Assembly: GCF_030704535.1 (NCBI RefSeq)
Contig: NC_081815.1
Coordinates: 4,040,501-4,104,500 of the forward strand
From: Vitis vinifera
Lineage: Eukaryota > Streptophyta > Magnoliopsida > Vitales > Vitaceae
Direction: 5' to 3'
Length of the DNA stretch: 64,000 bases
Both the position numbers and the translations under genes were made by a program. Below, one piece after another: positions 50,480 to 63,399 of the stretch (its first letter is position 1; each line of letters begins with the position of its first letter). Under the pieces are notes generated by a model. That model was not told where the DNA came from, ran no database searches, and saw only the letters and a program-made list of their open reading frames with translations.

Positions 50480-53400
50480 ACAAGGTTGTCCACTGTGGTT
50501 TAATTTGCTCTCCTTTGCCAAGTTTACCAGCAAGAAAGCTCCTGGTGTTATTTGCCCAGTCAACTATGTCATTATAACCTAGTGTTCTGGCCAAGAAGCA
50601 TTTCATTCACCTTATCTGTTCTCAGATGCTGCCGATTTCTTTCTCCAGAGAAGACCCTGTTCTCTTGATTTGTTTTATCATTTAGCTCACTTATCCTACA
50701 GGAAAGAGTTGTTAGATGTTCCTAAAGACTGGTACTGATTCTGTAGGCTATAAGCCACAGACAGAGAAAGGCACTACACACAAGTTGGTACAAGGTATTA
50801 TGATAAATGCAGGTATCTATGCCTAGCATGGGTGTAGGATGCATAAATGAGTGACATCACCACATTACTCCGCATAAATTTTAGGAAGATAACACTCTGA
50901 CAAGATCATTGTAATGAGTTGAATGAAGAAGCCATATGCAGTCAGATACACAACTCGGAGCATTAAGTTACAAAGTTGAATAGTGAACCCCTCCAATGAC
51001 ATCAAACCTTGGCAGACAAATAATTAATGAATAATTAAAATTATTAATATACTAGCAATTTGGCGACCTCAACTCATAAGCTAGAGGAAATGTAGGCATT
51101 GGGTTGATTTAACACAACTCACTTAAGGGAGTCATGAACTCAAAATCACCAGGCTTAAGCCCGTTCAATAACCAGTCTAATTGATTTAGTATTTTAAATT
51201 ACACTTCTATGAACAAGAAAATTAATTAATTTACAAAAAATAGAATTTTAAAGTTCTTCTCTTGTAAATCCACTTTCCAAAAATACTGACAAAAAATCCT
51301 AAAATAATGTTACTTATTTTAAAGCACAAGAGCTCCTAATTTCTCTTCAAACTGGAATGCAAGGTTTTTCAGAATTTTCATACCTTAGTTTTCCCGAGTG
51401 AATGAGGCATATTTGTGAAAAATATTTCTTAAACTTTTACATTATTCTGTATGCCATAGTTATTACTGTCACTTGTGCCTGATAATCCTTATCATCTTTT
51501 TCATCATCTCCTAGTACAAGCAAATCATTGTCACTACAACATTTACATGGGCCTTCTCTTCATCTTGTTAGATGGTTAAACATTTAGATATAAATAGAAT
51601 TCCTTAGGCAAAGCCATTTGAAAAAAACAAAATCACTTCACTACAGGTAAGTATACATTCATAATTGCCTGTGTTATTGGTCATTCATGGCAACAGTGAA
51701 ACACAGGAAAGAGCATTTAAAATTTAAGAATTGTGGCTAAAGCAACAGATTTCTAACTATACCTACTGCAAAGCTTGTAAACTTTCTTTCCTCATTCCAA
51801 GTGAGCAACCTTGTAAATATTTATCCCTCCATCTTCTAAACCTGTGTATTAGTATTGTTTCTAACAACAACAAATCTATAACCCATAAGAAAAACGAGTC
51901 AAAAGAACACAGAATTGGAAAACTGCTCATTCCATTCTAACTCACTTCTCATCTAATTGTTTGCTTACAGCATCCTCCCCTCACATGCAACAGGTTCTCA
52001 GAGCTGCTCATTCTCATCTAGCAAATGGCATTGTGAATGGGTGTTTCTGTCCAAAATTGAAAAAGAAAAAAGGCAGAAATGGTAGGCTTATGCTAAAACT
52101 GAATATGCAAGGTCTAGGTAACCAAGGATTTTCATAAAACAACATAGCATTCAACAAAAAGCTGATCTATTTGATATTTTAGATGAAATATTTCACTAGA
52201 ACACTGAGGTGCTGCAGAATAATCTGCCAAAAGAACCTGGGAGTCAATACAAACCCTAGATCCATCTCAGTCCTATTCTTTTGCATTGAAAGAGAACATA
52301 ATAGAGAGGTGGGTACACCTATTGAGCAAAAAATTAGAGATAACCGTAATAAAGTGCAACCATGCACTGATCCCTAAATGAGTTTGTAAATTTACTCTCA
52401 GATACCTTCATGATTTTGAAATAAGTAACGGCAGAACATAATTTGAACATGCGCATTACCTCATACAAGTAATTTCCAGTTCAAAAGGTTAATTGGGTTG
52501 CGATGAAGTGATTAATAGTTCCCATCTACACAGCATGTATTGGAAAAACATATATTTAGATTACAACCCAAGCAGTCTAGGACATTTCTCTCTATTTTTT
52601 CACAATTGCTCTTACATTTGTAACAAACCCCATAGACATCATTCAGCAAGGTTCAGATTTCAGAAAATTTATTTTCTTCCAAGAAGTAAATTTGGATGAA
52701 GGTAAATAATAAAAAATATGAAAAGAGGGGCATCAATTCACAAAACTAGTGACAAATATCATCTGCAGCTGAGGAAGAATTATAGTAATTTGTCCCAACC
52801 TGAGGCATAAAGAAAGACAAAAATAACCTTTCTAAAAGGGATTCTGCTAAGAAACCAATCTACAACTAAACATCAACCTGAATCCAACAACTAGCCAAAG
52901 CAATTAAATAGAAAACATTTTTAAAAAAATTCAGAAATATTGGAATCAACTTTTAAAAAGTTGGAAAAAATTTTCAAAACATTGGAAATATATTTTTTTC
53001 CTGAAATTGTATTCAGATGTATCAAAGCTATCAAGTCTAGAACCTAACCCAAATTCAACCTGTTAACTAAACCTGATTAAAAAAAGCTGCCTCAGGTGGG
53101 TATGTGTATGTGCCAAAATTTTCCACTGTTCAAGATACATGCAAGTAGGTGAATGCGCACACGCACACTCTCTCTCACATATGTGTGAATATAAATATAT
53201 ATATATGGATGGTGCTACATGAAGCATAGTTTTTACCACCAGCTTACATGGCAAGTTGTGAATGGATATAATAAAGTGGTTCCGATTTATCAAATGTAAA
53301 ATCTTATTGGCATGCAATTACTTCCTGCCACCCAAGTGGTAAAGATAGTGGTAAAAGTATTTTTATGTATTGGTTTTTCATATGTTCTTGTTTGAACTGC

Positions 53401-56400
53401 AATACAGACATGTTAGAGATCCATGATTTCAATTGAATCATGCATTCCCCTGATTCACTCTTTTATTTCCCTACTATTTCTCCCCTCCCCCTTCCCCCAT
53501 CACCAACATGACTGAAGGATTCATCATAAATACATGCCATGATATTATGAATTACATTAACTCATAGAGAACCCCCCTTACAGTCCTCAAACTCCATTAG
53601 AGAGTTCATCGCACAAATATACATGCATATTATCCTAACAGTTGGAATAAGGTTCATGCATGTGAGCTCACGTCTGTGAGAGAGCAAGATGGTCCTCCTT
53701 TATTTTTGTCATTGAACCATAACATATACACTTTAGAGACTGATATTAATGTCCATCTGTGCTAACACTGTCAGATAATAAACAATCCTAATGCTGTATG
53801 TAGACTAATTTACATTAATGCTAACATTGTCAGATATTACATATGCCCAAAATTGTATGCAAAAAGAAAGCAGCTTGCAAGTACCAATTTGATCCTTAAA
53901 AAAAACACAGATGATATATGGTGAGCTGGGTTCACCAAATTAGTGGGCACCTTGATCACCGGTTACATCCATTGGTTGGGCAGAACTAGGAAATGTAACT
54001 ACACAGCTACGGTAACACCACAGTTTGGGCACCGTTATAACAGAGATTTGGTTTTGGGAAGGGGGTCATGAGGAAACCTCTGAAGCTGAAAAGGCTAGGA
54101 AGCATTACCAATGAACTAAGACACGGACTCACAAAGTGCTTAGTTAAACAAGCAACAAAAATGATTAAAAGTTCTTAGTTAAAAAAAGTAACACTATTAA
54201 AACCAAATCCCATCAACATTTCCACAAGCTGTAATGGTGTCAGGTACATCCTTGTAGAAATGTCACAACTACAGCCCCAGGATTATATTTGAATATTGAA
54301 AGCAGATGGTCATACACAGAGGTGAGACATCTACAAGTCTGAGATTACAAAAACATACTCTTGATCCCTACCAAAGCCTCAAGTTTGCAGGGGAAGTAAA
54401 GAAACTTCCTTGAGGTTGTTAATACAAGAAATCCAAACATTCTCAAAAATAAATTAAAAGCCATAGGCAAGATCCATAAATAAAAAGGCCCTGATAATGT
54501 TCTCATAAATCATAACATCCATTTATAAGAAGATAGAACCCTAAAGCCCTACCGATCTTTCATTTTAGTCCTCACTTAGATTTAATCCTGGTCATATGTC
54601 TGTAACATAGATAAAAACAAACATAAAGCCTCAAACACCCCTCCTAATGCAAGCTACAGTAGCATGAACAGTTCTGTACTTATAGAACACATGAATAAGA
54701 ACTACTACAATACTATCAACAATAAAATGTACGGAAAATTAAAAAATGCAATGCTTCCACATCAAGAATATCAATGTTTTAATCTGAGAACAGATTGTCA
54801 AAACCATAATTAAAGAGCCTCAATCAATCTCAAGAAAAAGGGTTTTGCAGGTCCTTCCTAGGACAGTGCATAAGGTGCTAAATTGCCAATTAGCTGGCAT
54901 GGAAAGTTTATCTGGAACAGAAGAAAAAAGGTGCAGAGGGTAGATTAGAAAGAGTATAATAAAGGTTCATTTGAGGTGGTGGAATTAAGGGACACAAACT
55001 GAAGGAGATCATCTCGCAAATGTATTTTATGTGCATGGTTGAGGCTCTGTCCGGACATAAGCAGGAACGGGGTCATTCTTGTTCCTTTTTTCATTCTTTT
55101 TCAATGTTTCTTCTACTCTTAGCATGTATCTGGGATTCACCTCTCTTTATGGTGCTTTTAATAACATTTGGAGTTCACCTACCAAAATAAAAGGTTAAGT
55201 TTTGTCATGTTCCATTTGTTATGCATTTGACTTCCAACTAACAGGAAGTTTGTTGCCACTTTTTTCCCTGGAATTGGTTGCTTTTTGGCTTCTTAAACAA
55301 AGTGCTATCCCTCCTAGGATTCATATGACATTTCTAGACCAGTATATGTATAAGCATACGGAAAGATCAATCATTGGACAATTGTTATATAAGTACAGAC
55401 TCCCATATCATACCAGGCATAGAGTTTGAAAGGGGTCTCTTCAACTAAGAGTTTCATTAAAAAATAAAAAAATAAAAATATCATGACCCTCATCCAAGCT
55501 ACTATACAATTCTAGATTTCCAGATTTCAACATATAAAAAGAAATCAATTTGCAAAAATGAAGAAAATCAAGCAAAGCTCCCTAGAAAAAGAAACCAAAA
55601 AAAGAGGATAGCTCAAGGTTATGAAGAACTTCACAATAAGTCAAGAGCAGAACACACATCAGCAAGAAAAAGATGTAACATGGATGAGCCAAGGCAAAGG
55701 TTTGGGAAAAAACCTTCCAAGCATCCACATACCAGGAAACCCCATGGCAGCCACAAGATTCTGGTCTTACATCCTTCAGCTAAACACAAATTTAAGGCTC
55801 ACAGGAGGCCACCGATGAAAGAATGCAGCAACCAAATAAATTAAAGGTACCAGTGCATCATCATAAGCTGTCCTATTTTGTAGCCACTTTGATGCCGATA
55901 TTGCCCCATTGTCTACACCAAGAGAAAGGTGGGAAATCCCAACATCATCTTTAGACACTTGGAAGCAAGGTGTACAAGCCTCATGCTTTGGCCCTGGAAA
56001 ATGCAGGGGAGGCATCAATAATGTCCTCAAATCAAACTGCTTATCTTGCCACATGGTATGGTGGAAATCAGATCATTTGAAAAGTAGGCCCTAAAAAATA
56101 TTCATATAAAGTAGAGAGCATGGAAGTAAAGGAATTCCAAAAAAGAGGAATCTTATGAACTCCACTTAAAAGGAACAAAACTGAAAAAGATGCATCCAAT
56201 GAAAAAAGGAAATCAGGGAAATTCATCAGTAAAAACCCACCAGGTCCTTGGCAACATAATAACATCTTTAAAATCACAAGGGTTGAAAACAAGAGCAGTA
56301 AATTCATGTAACTAAACCTTACTTCAATTGTTGCATCTCTTAAGATACAAATCCTTAAATGGGGGAATCAGATATCACAATTTTTATATTTGCCACTGAT

Positions 56401-56733
56401 TTGCATATTTTGTGGCATACCTACAACAAATAGATTGTATTTTATGACAAAAAATGTATTTTACATTTTAATGAAAAACGATTAAATAGGATAATCCACA
56501 AAGGACTGGAGAAAGAAGAGAGTATATACACAAAGGTGAGCATCAAAACATTCATTACTTTGTAAGAATTGGTGGTACAAATGTTCCAAACTAGACCATA
56601 ACATGTATAACTAAAAAGGAAGCAGCAGAAAAAACAGTTATCCTGTTTCTTACAATGTTTTGAAGTCATCAAGTAAAAAAGATTCTACTTACAGAACAGA
56701 AAAAAGGGGAAAAAGAACTCCAAGTTTTTCCTG
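50480..56733. other. Intergenic region, no supported gene
   Basis: The right end includes the 3' untranslated region of the Agenet-ENT gene. A minus-strand frame at 55776-56054 and others do not match a family I know. A TG/CA and TA-rich patch occurs at 53155-53207. Confidence 0.5.
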
Positions 56734-58399
56734 TCAACTACTTGGAATGCTAATATCAGCAGAAACTAAATTCCTTAGCTCCATCAAATGTTCATCATTT
56801 GATATATGGAGAGAAAGACGAAGGTTTGTCACCAGTGTTTCTTGCTCCCAACTTAAGGGTCCTGACGCATGCAATGCCTCTATAGTGCAACGGTAGGCAT
56901 GCAACTCTAACCTATGGATTTCTGCTGCCAATTCCTCTTTTGTAGGAAGGAGACAATTTCCTTCCTCATACCCCAACCGACAAAAAGATTCAGCATCACT
57001 ACAATCATCATTTTCACTAGGCCCTGTAGAAAAATGATGAAGCAACTTATAGGGATTATTGCTAGTGATGCTACAACTACCAACAGAGCATGTAACACTA
57101 TCAGCATCATTATGTCCTAAGCTTACTGCATGTGAACCCCCAACAGCACCATTTGTTTTTGCCCTCTCCACATCCATTTCAGAATACCCAGTGGGTCTGC
57201 TGTTAAAGGAAGCATGCATGTAATTTTCACCCAGCATTTCTCGTGGGGAAGCAACAGCCTCTACCTTTTCAGGTAACAGAGATGCATTCGCTGCAACAGC
57301 TCGATGAAGCCTACCCTCTTTCTCAGTCAATCTAAATTTTTGAGCACTTCCAGCATATGCTTCAACTTGAGAATAGCCAAATGGTGATCCTCGCTTCAGA
57401 GTTCTAGAGGAAGCAATACGAGATTCCGGGAAATCGGCATTGTTCTTAACAGTAAAACAATTATCTTTCCTTGATAGTTTCATCCTTGTATCCATTTCTT
57501 GGACTTGGAAGCTTGAATTTTGAATATAGTTGTGTGTTGGAGGACCACTGGGTTTTCTGTCTTCAAAAGTCCCAGAACTCTGTAGAACAAGGGGAAAAAA
57601 GATAAATAAATAAACAATTGCAAAGTGCAAAGAGAATCACATGGGAAATCTTGCACAGTATACATCCACTTGTAGAATCTGCACAATAGTTGGAATAAAA
57701 AGTGCTCTAATGACCCTAAAATATGGTAACATTCAAACATCATCACTGAGAAATCTAAATAAACTCAACTGCTATGGCTCTAAAATAGTAAAACTTTCCC
57801 AAAACAGTGCATGTAGACAATAAACAAAATATGAAACAGCATACAGATAAATGATTCACTGATATAATATGAAGATTTGATAGAATCAAGATGATCACAG
57901 AAAGGCTCTTGAAAAATACTCCAAGTGCAGCACATATGGGGACCAAGCATTGCAAAAGAATATCTTGCAGAGTAAAGATACATCAGTTGAAACCTACCTT
58001 TCCAATCACGATCCACTTGTCATCTTGCCATGATTGTCTCACCCGAAGATCATATTTTCTGACTTTAAATTCCAGTGAGGACCCAAGATGCCTAACCAAA
58101 AAATACTTCTTTCCCAGAACCTTTGAGACAGTTGCCATTTTCCATGAGAAGTTGTCAAACACTTCTACAATGTCACCAGGAATCCAACCCTCTGGACCTT
58201 CCACTGGAGGAGGACAAGGCCTAATGGCACTCCCAGGTACCCTTTCCACAATTGCCTCATCAATATTGCTTTGATGGCCATCATATCTAACAGTATAGTT
58301 GTGTCCATTACCACATATTATCTCAGCACTAATCCAAGAACCTGATGGCACCTTCCTTTTGCTCAGTACCTCCACCTTACTCCCTTTCTTAAATCTCAT
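56734..58399 (-). CDS. Agenet (Tudor-like) and ENT domain protein, 415 aa, two coding exons
   Basis: Coding exons on the minus strand: 58399-57998 and 57579-56734, joined by a GT-AG intron in phase 0. Total 1248 nt. The N-terminal 134 residues hold two plant Tudor-like Agenet repeats: MRFKKGSKVEVLSK with SGSWISAEIICGNGHNYTVRYD, then GDIVEVFDNFSWKMATVSKVLGKKYFLVR. The middle (about 135-340) is polar and probably disordered. The C-terminal 70 residues form an ENT (EMSY N-terminal) domain with KEELAAEIHRLELHAYRCTIEAL and EQETLVTNLRLSL. Agenet domains bind modified histone tails or RNA and ENT domains mediate dimers or partner binding, so a nuclear chromatin-reader role is likely. The order Agenet then ENT resembles Arabidopsis proteins annotated as plant Tudor-like, not EMSY-like proteins, which have ENT first. 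I chose MRFKKG because the family begins there; an upstream in-frame ATG at 58438 would add 13 unrelated residues. A leader intron reaching towards 59.41 kb is possible. Confidence 0.88.
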
Positions 58400-58439
58400 G
58401 ATTGCTACAATATTCCTCCGCCAAATTCCAATGTGCAAA

Positions 58440-61400
58440 ACCTATTATTCCATAGAAAAAAAAATCACATCAGAAACAAAGATTAACCAGAAGGTTGAAA
58501 AATCAAACAATGAACTCTAAATTCAATAATGAAACCATACAACAAATTAATTACACATAAGTAGAACATCCTGAAAATAAGAGTAACAAGGTGAAATTTT
58601 AGAAAGGATCCAACAATTACAGATAATCATACAGAGATGGTGAATTTACACACAGAACAAATCAAACAGCTAAAAGTAGCACGTATCAAAACAAGAAAGG
58701 TCAACAGAGGGGAAAAAAAAGGAAGAAGATTTTTCCTCTGTTTTCTCAGTAACCAAACAGAATGGCTTCCACATGGAAACTTTTCTGTGACAGATGTTAA
58801 ATTTTCATGAAAATAAACATTTTTAGCAGTGCAAACTAAATCAAACAATAGAAAATAAGCACACAAAATTCAATCGAACATTAAAATTTTTTATTTCTTT
58901 CCCTATTCTTACCTTTTGTCAAGCACCAAACCCAGACTTTAGCCAAAGATCATCATGAGAAAAAAGGGGAAAAAAAGGAAAAAAAAAAAAAAACCTCGGC
59001 TGTGTTTGGCTGCTGAGAAAATGTCGGGAAGAAAATAAATCAGAATTTTAAATCTCAACTGCACTGAACCCACCACAACTATTTGTCTCAGTAGAGTCAA
59101 GTTTTTCATTATCAAATAAACAAAACAAGCATAAAACGCAAAACTCAAAATCTTCTTATTCGTCTCTTTTCCACCATTTTCCAGCAATCAAACAGAGGGC
59201 AATGGAAAAAACAAATTCACCAAGAAAAATTAAAACTTTCCTTTAACAGATATTAATTTACATGAAAAAAAAAAAAAAACTTCCCTCTTTTAATCTTCAC
59301 CAAGCAAGCTGAATCAAACAATAACAAGAAAAAAAAAATTCCACAAAGAATCAAATCCAGAAAGAATGAAGAAATCAGAGGAGAGAATGAAAGAGATTTG
59401 ACTGACCTCTCAAGAAAATGGGTGATGAAGTTGTTTGTTGTCACAAATTTTTGACAGTGTTTTGTTTTTCATCAAATGTTTTTGTTTTTATTGTTTTCAG
59501 TTTTGGTTGGGCTTTTTATTTTTTGAAGACAAAGAATATGCTATGCATTGCTTTCCATGCCTAAGAATAGCTTGTTGCGCTGGGATTCACTTTCGTTTCT
59601 TATCGTGTGCTTGGTGCGTACTACGCATGCATCCCTATTTTGTAAATTATGACTTAGAACATGTCTGATAAAGTTTTTTAAAATAGTTTGGTAATCAGAA
59701 TATACAAATTAACCGAAAATATGATATTTTTGGAGAATTATTTTATTTATTTTTTAATAATCAATTTATAAAAAATACAAATATGAAAAATAATAAAAAA
59801 TAAAACACTATATGTAAATTTTATTTTTTAAAAATAAAAAATAAATTAAAAATATTTAATATCCCAAATAGACTTTTATTATGCAAAACATTAAAGAACG
59901 ATTTAAGAAATTGTTTTTAAAAATACTTTGATTGCATTAATTTTATCTCATTAATTTTTTTCCTTGTTTTGAAAGGTTTTTTTTTTAAAAAAAGCTCTTC
60001 TACCCAATGCCACAACCGTGGACCAAACTTATGAACAGAGAAGAGTGGGACACATATATGAAGAATGAAAAAATGAAGAAGTAAGGTTCAAGTAAGCAGT
60101 GGGGGAGACTTGAACATTTTCTAATATGCTGTGAAAATTAAATTATTACATTTAAAATTTTTGGTATTTGAATGAGGCAATTCCCGACATATGGGGTTCC
60201 TGTTGGTCAATTATGGGAAAACACAAAAGTAAGAGTGACCAATTTGAATGAAAAATGTTGTCACAAAGGTTTTCCACGTTGAATGGAGACGATTGAATAG
60301 CAGCCAACCTGCATTTTGTTTGATTGACTCTGGAAACCCAAGAACATTTCAACACGCATAGTGGTTTGTGTGATAAACCTTGTAACAACCTTATATTTGG
60401 AGCTAGTCCTTGTATTTTTTGTGGAATACATTAAGGTGGGCGGGGCCCAAAATTCAAATCGGACCCAACACATCTTTCTCAATGCATTAATGATTAGCAT
60501 GGTGGCTCAAAAACGACACTTCTACTCGCCAGTTTTGAGCCTTGTGGAACTCTCTCTCTCTCTCTCTATATACATATATATATATATATATGTTGACAGC
60601 ATGATAGTAAGATGATAAGTAAAATCACAATATGAAGGCAGTCATAGTCATTTTCCATGTTCATGCATACATGCATGATGCAACCCCAAAGAGTTCCTTG
60701 GTGGAATAGAAGAACCAGTTGATGAATTAGGGGAAATCTATAATTCAAGGTTGACCCACGTCCGTTGTGAGACTGGATTCAAATCCAAAGTGGGCAACTA
60801 CCATTGTCCCATCTGTCTGCTAAGCAGATCGTTTGAAAACTGTTGTTAAAGGGAGTGGAACATTTGGTATTCTGCTTGACCACTTCACGTGTGCTTACTT
60901 TATATTTTTGAAGGTTGGCCTTCCCTTGGCATTTGAAATTTTGAAGAAGTGATTTGGTGGGCTGGTTGGGTAAAAGGCAAAGAGGCATCCTAGTGGGCAG
61001 TTTTTGGGGGGTTGTTTGGATGCCAGGAAAGCTAACTAGTTGATTGCAAAAAGGGACATTTTAAAAAAATGCTGAAAACGTGGCTTCAGCTTTAATCTTG
61101 GGCATGCCTGCCCTCTCTATACCCTGTTTGTTTTTTGAAGTTCAGACATCACCATTGCCAGCCTTTTTGCCTTTTTCCGGGAATGTATCGTGTTGCTTGG
61201 AAGCAAGCCTCAAACCCCCAATAAAATTAGGAGAAATATAGGACATTTTAAGCTGCCTCAACAAGCTAACTTTTTTTCCTTTTTTCTTTTTTTCTTTTTT
61301 TTTTTTGGCATTTATTTTCTCTGTTTGATTTTGATGACTCCCATCCCATGAGAGGAAAAGTTTGATGGGGTGGCATGAATTAAAAGGTTGTATTGTGAGG

Positions 61401-63057
61401 GAGTTGCACAAATGTGAAGGATTGAAGGGATAATATAGCAAAAAGGAAAACCCCCCTAAATTGAGTTTGGATGTGGATCGATGCAAAACATGGCTTTCCA
61501 TTGTTTGATAATTGATATACTTCCACAATAAATTTGGTAATTTAATAGTTTTTTGAAGTAATTTTTATTTAAAAGAATTCTTTTCTTCAAACACAAGTAA
61601 ATGGAACAAATCATGGTTAGAGGGAAAAGGTTGCGACTATTATTTTTGGGTCATAAAAATACCATACTAACAAACAAACAAAAATAATAAGATATTTTAA
61701 TTGATTAGATAACATAGGATAAGAAATGTGATTTGATATTTTTGGAGGATATTATATGAAATAATGAAATAAAAATGATATTTTAGAATATTATATTTAA
61801 TGAGATATTTTATTCCTCATTTATTTTTTGTTCATAGAAGAAATAGAAAAACGGAGTAACAAATATATTATATTTCAAAGTTTTATATATTTTTAAATAA
61901 AAATATATTACATGAGAATATTTTCTATTTACTATTAAAAATATGAAATTTCTTTTCGGGTTTAATATTATATGTTATTGTTATTTTATATTGTATTATA
62001 CAAATACTTTTTAATTCTTTTCTTTTTCAAACTAAAAATCTATTTTTTTAATTACTTTTTTTTTATAAAAAAAAAAGAGTAAAAATATTTTATTCTATCT
62101 CATGTTTAATTAAATATAAGATACGATAAATCATATGATAAACGAGTATAATATTTAATTAGAGGCATTATTCTACGTCTTATCTTATTTGATGTTTTGT
62201 TCAACTAATCAATGATGGCTCATCGGAATGGGCCAAAATGTTTGGTCATTGGAAATCATTTTGATTGACAGTGTCTTAAACATCAACCACTGATCCTCTC
62301 AGAAATCAAAGCATTTTTACATTTGAATAAATGAACACACAAAATGAGCATGTTCATAAGAAAAGGAATTTACTTCTAAAAGCGACTCCCACACTCCCGT
62401 CCGAGAATAGTTTGAAGTAAAGAAAGCAACAAAAACTAATTGCTTGATAACTTTCCGAACTTTATGGTTGGTTTGTTTGTTTGTTAATTTGAAGGGAGGG
62501 TTGTTGTATTTCCCCCCTTTGTGCCCTTTGTAAAGAAGAAACCCCCAACAACTCTAATAATGGTAACACCATTTTTTTTTTAATTACCACCCTTTTGGGC
62601 ATTAATAATGGTTTCCATTTATATTTTATTTAAGGCCACCCATTTTTCTTTGCAGTTGATGATATCCTATATAAGAATTACAGAATATATGAGTATGGTA
62701 TGACATAGGGATTTATCAGTAGCCTGCAAAATAGACAAAGCTGCCTGAAAATTGCTTTCCATTTCTGTGCAAAACAAGAAACTCTTCACCCATATTCAAC
62801 TGCCTCTAGTGAATAGAACCATTGCCTTGGGCCCAAAGACACCAGAAATCAATTTGTAAACTACATTTTTTTAGGATGTCAACACCTTACGACATCTTTA
62901 GACAAAACCAGCATTAGAAAAAAAAATAAAAAATGGGTAGGGAATTCCTCTTTCCAACTTATTCAAACTTCAAGGTCAGTAACAGGCACATGACCTTGCT
63001 GTGACTTGTGAGTTTTTTACTAGGAGAAGAGGGAAAATACAGTGAAAGGACAGAGAA
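58440..63057. other. Upstream and intergenic region, no supported gene
   Basis: The first kilobase probably holds the promoter and leader of the Agenet-ENT gene; a possible leader donor (GAGAG then GTCAGT on the minus strand) lies near 59.41 kb and an acceptor near 58.45 kb. From 59.6 to 60.0 kb and 61.5 to 62.2 kb the DNA is very AT-rich. A TC/TA microsatellite lies at 60550-60592. No coding frame is recognised. Confidence 0.5.
60550..60592. repeat. Compound (TC)n(TA)n microsatellite
   Basis: About nine TC units followed by interrupted TA units. Confidence 0.85.
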
Positions 63058-63324
63058 CTAAATTGCATATGGGTTACCTGGATCAGAGAAAACCCAAAGA
63101 ATGAGAGCACAAAGAATCAAAAGAAGTGGGATAAGGTGAATAGCATTCTCCCCAGATGACTTATGATGCATGCTCATTTCCTTTTTGGTAGCATCAGAAA
63201 TGGGGTCATACATGGGCAAGTCCTCAGACGCTGAAGTTTTCAGTGGTGTAGAGCCCATTGCAGCCGGCAAGAGATTGACTAAGAACTCATCTGAGGCTCG
63301 GGAAGTGCTTGCAGACCTATACAT
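63058..63324 (-). CDS. Small plant protein with C-terminal membrane anchor, 88 aa
   Basis: A minus-strand frame beginning MYRSASTSRASDEFLVN, with a polar middle containing DLPMYDPISDATKKE and a C-terminal hydrophobic helix (about residues 61-80, AIHLIPLLLILCALILW) followed by eight residues. That layout suggests a tail-anchored membrane protein. I recall a conserved plant family with the same start (MYRSAS) and end, but no known function. A TATATATA stretch at 63362-63369 lies about 40 bases upstream of the ATG. The end has some doubt: GATCCAG followed by GTAACC near 63072 could be a splice donor, which would replace the last residues with an exon not found here. Confidence 0.72.
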   Translation of the reverse strand: MYRSASTSRASDEFLVNLLPAAMGSTPLKTSASEDLPMYDPISDATKKEMSMHHKSSGENAIHLIPLLLILCALILWVFSDPGNPYAI

Positions 63325-63361
63325 TCTTAGGGAGAGAACAGAACAAAGGGAAAAGTTCCCA

Positions 63362-63369
63362 ATATATAT
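63362..63369 (-). promoter_or_regulatory. Possible TATA box of the 88-aa protein gene
   Basis: TATATATA on either strand, about 40 bases upstream of the start codon at 63324. This would leave only a very short leader, so the true start may be further upstream. Confidence 0.3.
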
Positions 63370-63399
63370 AAAAAAAAACCAGTTGGTCCATGTTAGAGG

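Noticed and set aside
55776..56054. A 92-residue minus-strand frame downstream of the Agenet-ENT gene
   Set aside because: The Agenet-ENT gene already ends in a stop at 56734 and this frame matches no family I know; I could not link it to any exon.
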